Shown: one piece after another, positions 62,693 through 64,000 of the stretch
Numbering within the stretch: position 1 is the first letter of the stretch
Layout: every line of letters starts with the position of its first letter
Source of the DNA: Brevundimonas sp. UBA7506
GTDB taxonomy: Bacteria; Pseudomonadota; Alphaproteobacteria; Caulobacterales; Caulobacteraceae
Direction: 5' to 3'
DNA length: 64,000 nt
Assembly: GCF_002479495.1 (NCBI RefSeq)
Contig: NZ_DLNQ01000007.1
Location: 62,001-126,000 of the forward strand
The notes under the pieces: model-generated
Database searches by the model: none
Told to the model about the DNA's origin: nothing
Seen by the model: only the letters and a program-made list of their open reading frames with translations
Program-made: the position numbers and the translations under genes

Positions 62693-63279
62693 TGCTGAAC
62701 CACATCCGTCCGGCGGTCGTGATGATCGCCCTGTTCACCGGCGTTCTGGGCGTCGCCTATCCGTTCGCGGTGACGGGCGTGGCCCAGACGGTCTTCCACG
62801 ATCAGGCCGACGGCAGCCTGGTCCGCGACAAGGCGGGTCAGGTGGTGGGCTCGGCCCTGGTCGGCCAGACCTTTGCGGAGCCGGTCTATCTGCATCCGCG
62901 CCCTTCGGCGGCGGGTGAGGGCTATGACGCCGCGGCCTCGTCCGGCTCCAACCTCGGCCCGCTGAACCCGGACCTGATCGCCCGGGTCAAGACGGACGCC
63001 GATGCCTTGCGCGCCGAAACGGGTGCAGCGGTTATCCCCGCCGACGCTGTGACCACCTCGGCCTCGGGCCTCGACCCGCATATCTCTCCAGCCTACGCTG
63101 AGCTGCAAATCGCCCGCATCGCCAGCGCGCGCGGGGTAGCGGAGGCGCAGGTGCGCGAGGTGATCGGACAGCATGTCGAAGGCCGCACGTTCGGCGTTCT
63201 GGGCCAGCCGCGCGTCAATGTGCTGCTGACCAATATGGCGCTGGACGCGCGCTTCCCTCGTCCCGCTGCGGAGGGCTGA
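62692..63279 (+). CDS. kdpC: potassium-transporting ATPase subunit C
   Basis: A 195-residue subunit with one N-terminal membrane helix (AVVMIALFTGVLGVAYPFAV) and a periplasmic domain with GSALVGQTFAEPVYLHPRPS, SGSNLGPLNP, and SGLDPHISPAYAELQIARIA, all hallmarks of KdpC. It helps assemble and tune the pump. ATG 62692 shares one base with the upstream porin stop, and its own stop shares one base with the kdpD start. Confidence 0.97.
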   Translation: MLNHIRPAVVMIALFTGVLGVAYPFAVTGVAQTVFHDQADGSLVRDKAGQVVGSALVGQTFAEPVYLHPRPSAAGEGYDAAASSGSNLGPLNPDLIARVKTDADALRAETGAAVIPADAVTTSASGLDPHISPAYAELQIARIASARGVAEAQVREVIGQHVEGRTFGVLGQPRVNVLLTNMALDARFPRPAAEG

Positions 63280-64000
63280 TGGCGCCGCCTGTCATCCCGA
63301 CGGGCAAGACCCCGGCCGCCCCGCGCAAGCGTGGGCGGCTGAAGGTTTTTCTGGGCATGTCGCCCGGCGTCGGCAAGACCTATGAGATGCTGCGCGCCGC
63401 GCGTCGGCGCAAGGCCGAGGGCGACGACGTGGTCGTCGGCGTGGTCGAGACCCACGGCCGCAAGGAGACCATGAGCCTGCTGCGCGGGTTGGAGGTCATG
63501 GCCCGCAATCCCATCGCCTATCGCGAACGGACCCTGCTGGAGTTCGACCTGGACGGCGCCGTGGCGCGCCGTCCCGGCCTGCTGCTGGTCGACGAATACG
63601 CCCACTCCAACGCCCCCGGCTCGCGCCATCCCAAGCGCTGGCAGGACGTGGAGGAGATCCTGGACGCCGGGATCGACGTCTGGACCACGCTGAACGTCCA
63701 GCACCTGGAAAGCCTGTCGGACGTGGTGCTGCGCATCACCGGGGTGCGCCAGCGCGAGAGCGTGCCCGACAGCGCCCTGTCGCGCGCCGACGACATCGAG
63801 GTGTTGGACATCACCCCCGAGGAGCTGCGCAAGCGTCTGGCCGAGGGCAAGGTCTATGTGCCCGAGACGGCGCGGCTGGCCTCGGACAACTTCTTCAAGG
63901 TCGAGAACCTGACGGCCCTGCGCGAGCTGGCCCTGCGCCGCGCGGCCCAGACGGTGGATGATCAGCTGGTGGCCCGACTGCGCGAGCAGGGGGTGCCGGG
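63279..64000 (+). CDS. kdpD: KdpD sensor kinase, N-terminal part (runs off the window)
   Basis: The first 240 residues of the K+-sensing histidine kinase. The cytoplasmic KdpD domain is seen with Walker A GMSPGVGKT (26-34) and a Walker B-like LLLVDEYAHSNAPGSRHPKR, where most relatives have DELAHTN. KdpD phosphorylates KdpE to switch on kdp at low potassium. The sensor, membrane and kinase domains lie beyond the window end. ATG 63279 overlaps the kdpC stop (TGATG), so kdpD belongs to the same transcript. Confidence 0.95.
   Translation, partial: MAPPVIPTGKTPAAPRKRGRLKVFLGMSPGVGKTYEMLRAARRRKAEGDDVVVGVVETHGRKETMSLLRGLEVMARNPIAYRERTLLEFDLDGAVARRPGLLLVDEYAHSNAPGSRHPKRWQDVEEILDAGIDVWTTLNVQHLESLSDVVLRITGVRQRESVPDSALSRADDIEVLDITPEELRKRLAEGKVYVPETARLASDNFFKVENLTALRELALRRAAQTVDDQLVARLREQGVP

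Overview
The window is GC-rich alphaproteobacterial chromosome. Brevundimonas or another member of the Caulobacterales is the best guess. This rests on the CarD regulator, the SUV3-like helicase with its S4-domain partner, the large TonB receptor, the TorF-like porin and the codon style. It is an inference, because no marker such as 16S rRNA is present.

1-6.4 kb, mobile and accessory: a VirD2/DUF3363-type relaxase, a small helix-turn-helix protein, and a possible replication or transfer control region (perfect DnaA box at 1705-1713, four 10-bp phased repeats at 1751-1790). A fused nucleotidyltransferase-HEPN protein and a small lipoprotein follow. Next comes a three-gene module: a membrane-anchored CadC-like regulator divergent from a translationally coupled pair (exported protein plus serine hydrolase).

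6.8-22.1 kb, defence island, all on the minus strand. In transcription order it holds hamA-hamB (Hachiman), then gajA-gajB (Gabija), then a five-gene restriction operon. That operon encodes an EVE-Mrr nuclease, HsdR, a fused HsdM-HsdS, a HEPN-type protein with an intact RNETAH motif coupled to hsdMS by an ATGA overlap, and an unrecognised 213-aa helical protein. The last two look like unstudied partners of the restriction system and are the best candidates here for something new. The 22.1-23.5 kb stretch is decayed sequence.

23.5-36.3 kb, aromatic catabolism: an IclR regulator, a ferredoxin reductase, and divergent from it a tightly overlapped operon. The operon encodes a Rieske oxygenase (salicylate 5-hydroxylase-like, two subunits), a Rieske ferredoxin, gentisate 1,2-dioxygenase, fumarylpyruvate hydrolase, an aromatic-acid MFS transporter, a maleylpyruvate isomerase (GST) and an outer-membrane channel. 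The predicted flow is salicylate -> gentisate -> maleylpyruvate -> fumarylpyruvate -> fumarate + pyruvate. A TonB-dependent receptor follows after a terminator. The divergent promoter region carries an IclR-like palindrome next to an FNR-like box.

36.3-46.9 kb, core genes: sulfotransferase-like protein, M1 aminopeptidase, ribosomal protein L28, DUF3617 and DUF2306 proteins, LytTR regulator, CarD, ferredoxin FdxA, YceI, an S4 RNA-binding protein coupled to an SUV3-like helicase, and a tRNA-Arg(CCT) with unusual bases.

46.9-57.7 kb, second restriction island downstream of the tRNA: a membrane protein, then hsdR-hsdM-hsdS-mcrB-mcrC in one overlapping operon. The McrB homologue carries an EVE-like insertion similar to the N-terminal domain of the Mrr protein in the first island.

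57.8-64.0 kb, high-affinity potassium uptake: a 27-residue membrane peptide, kdpF, kdpA, kdpB, a TorF-like porin inserted in the operon, kdpC, and the start of kdpD, which runs off the window.
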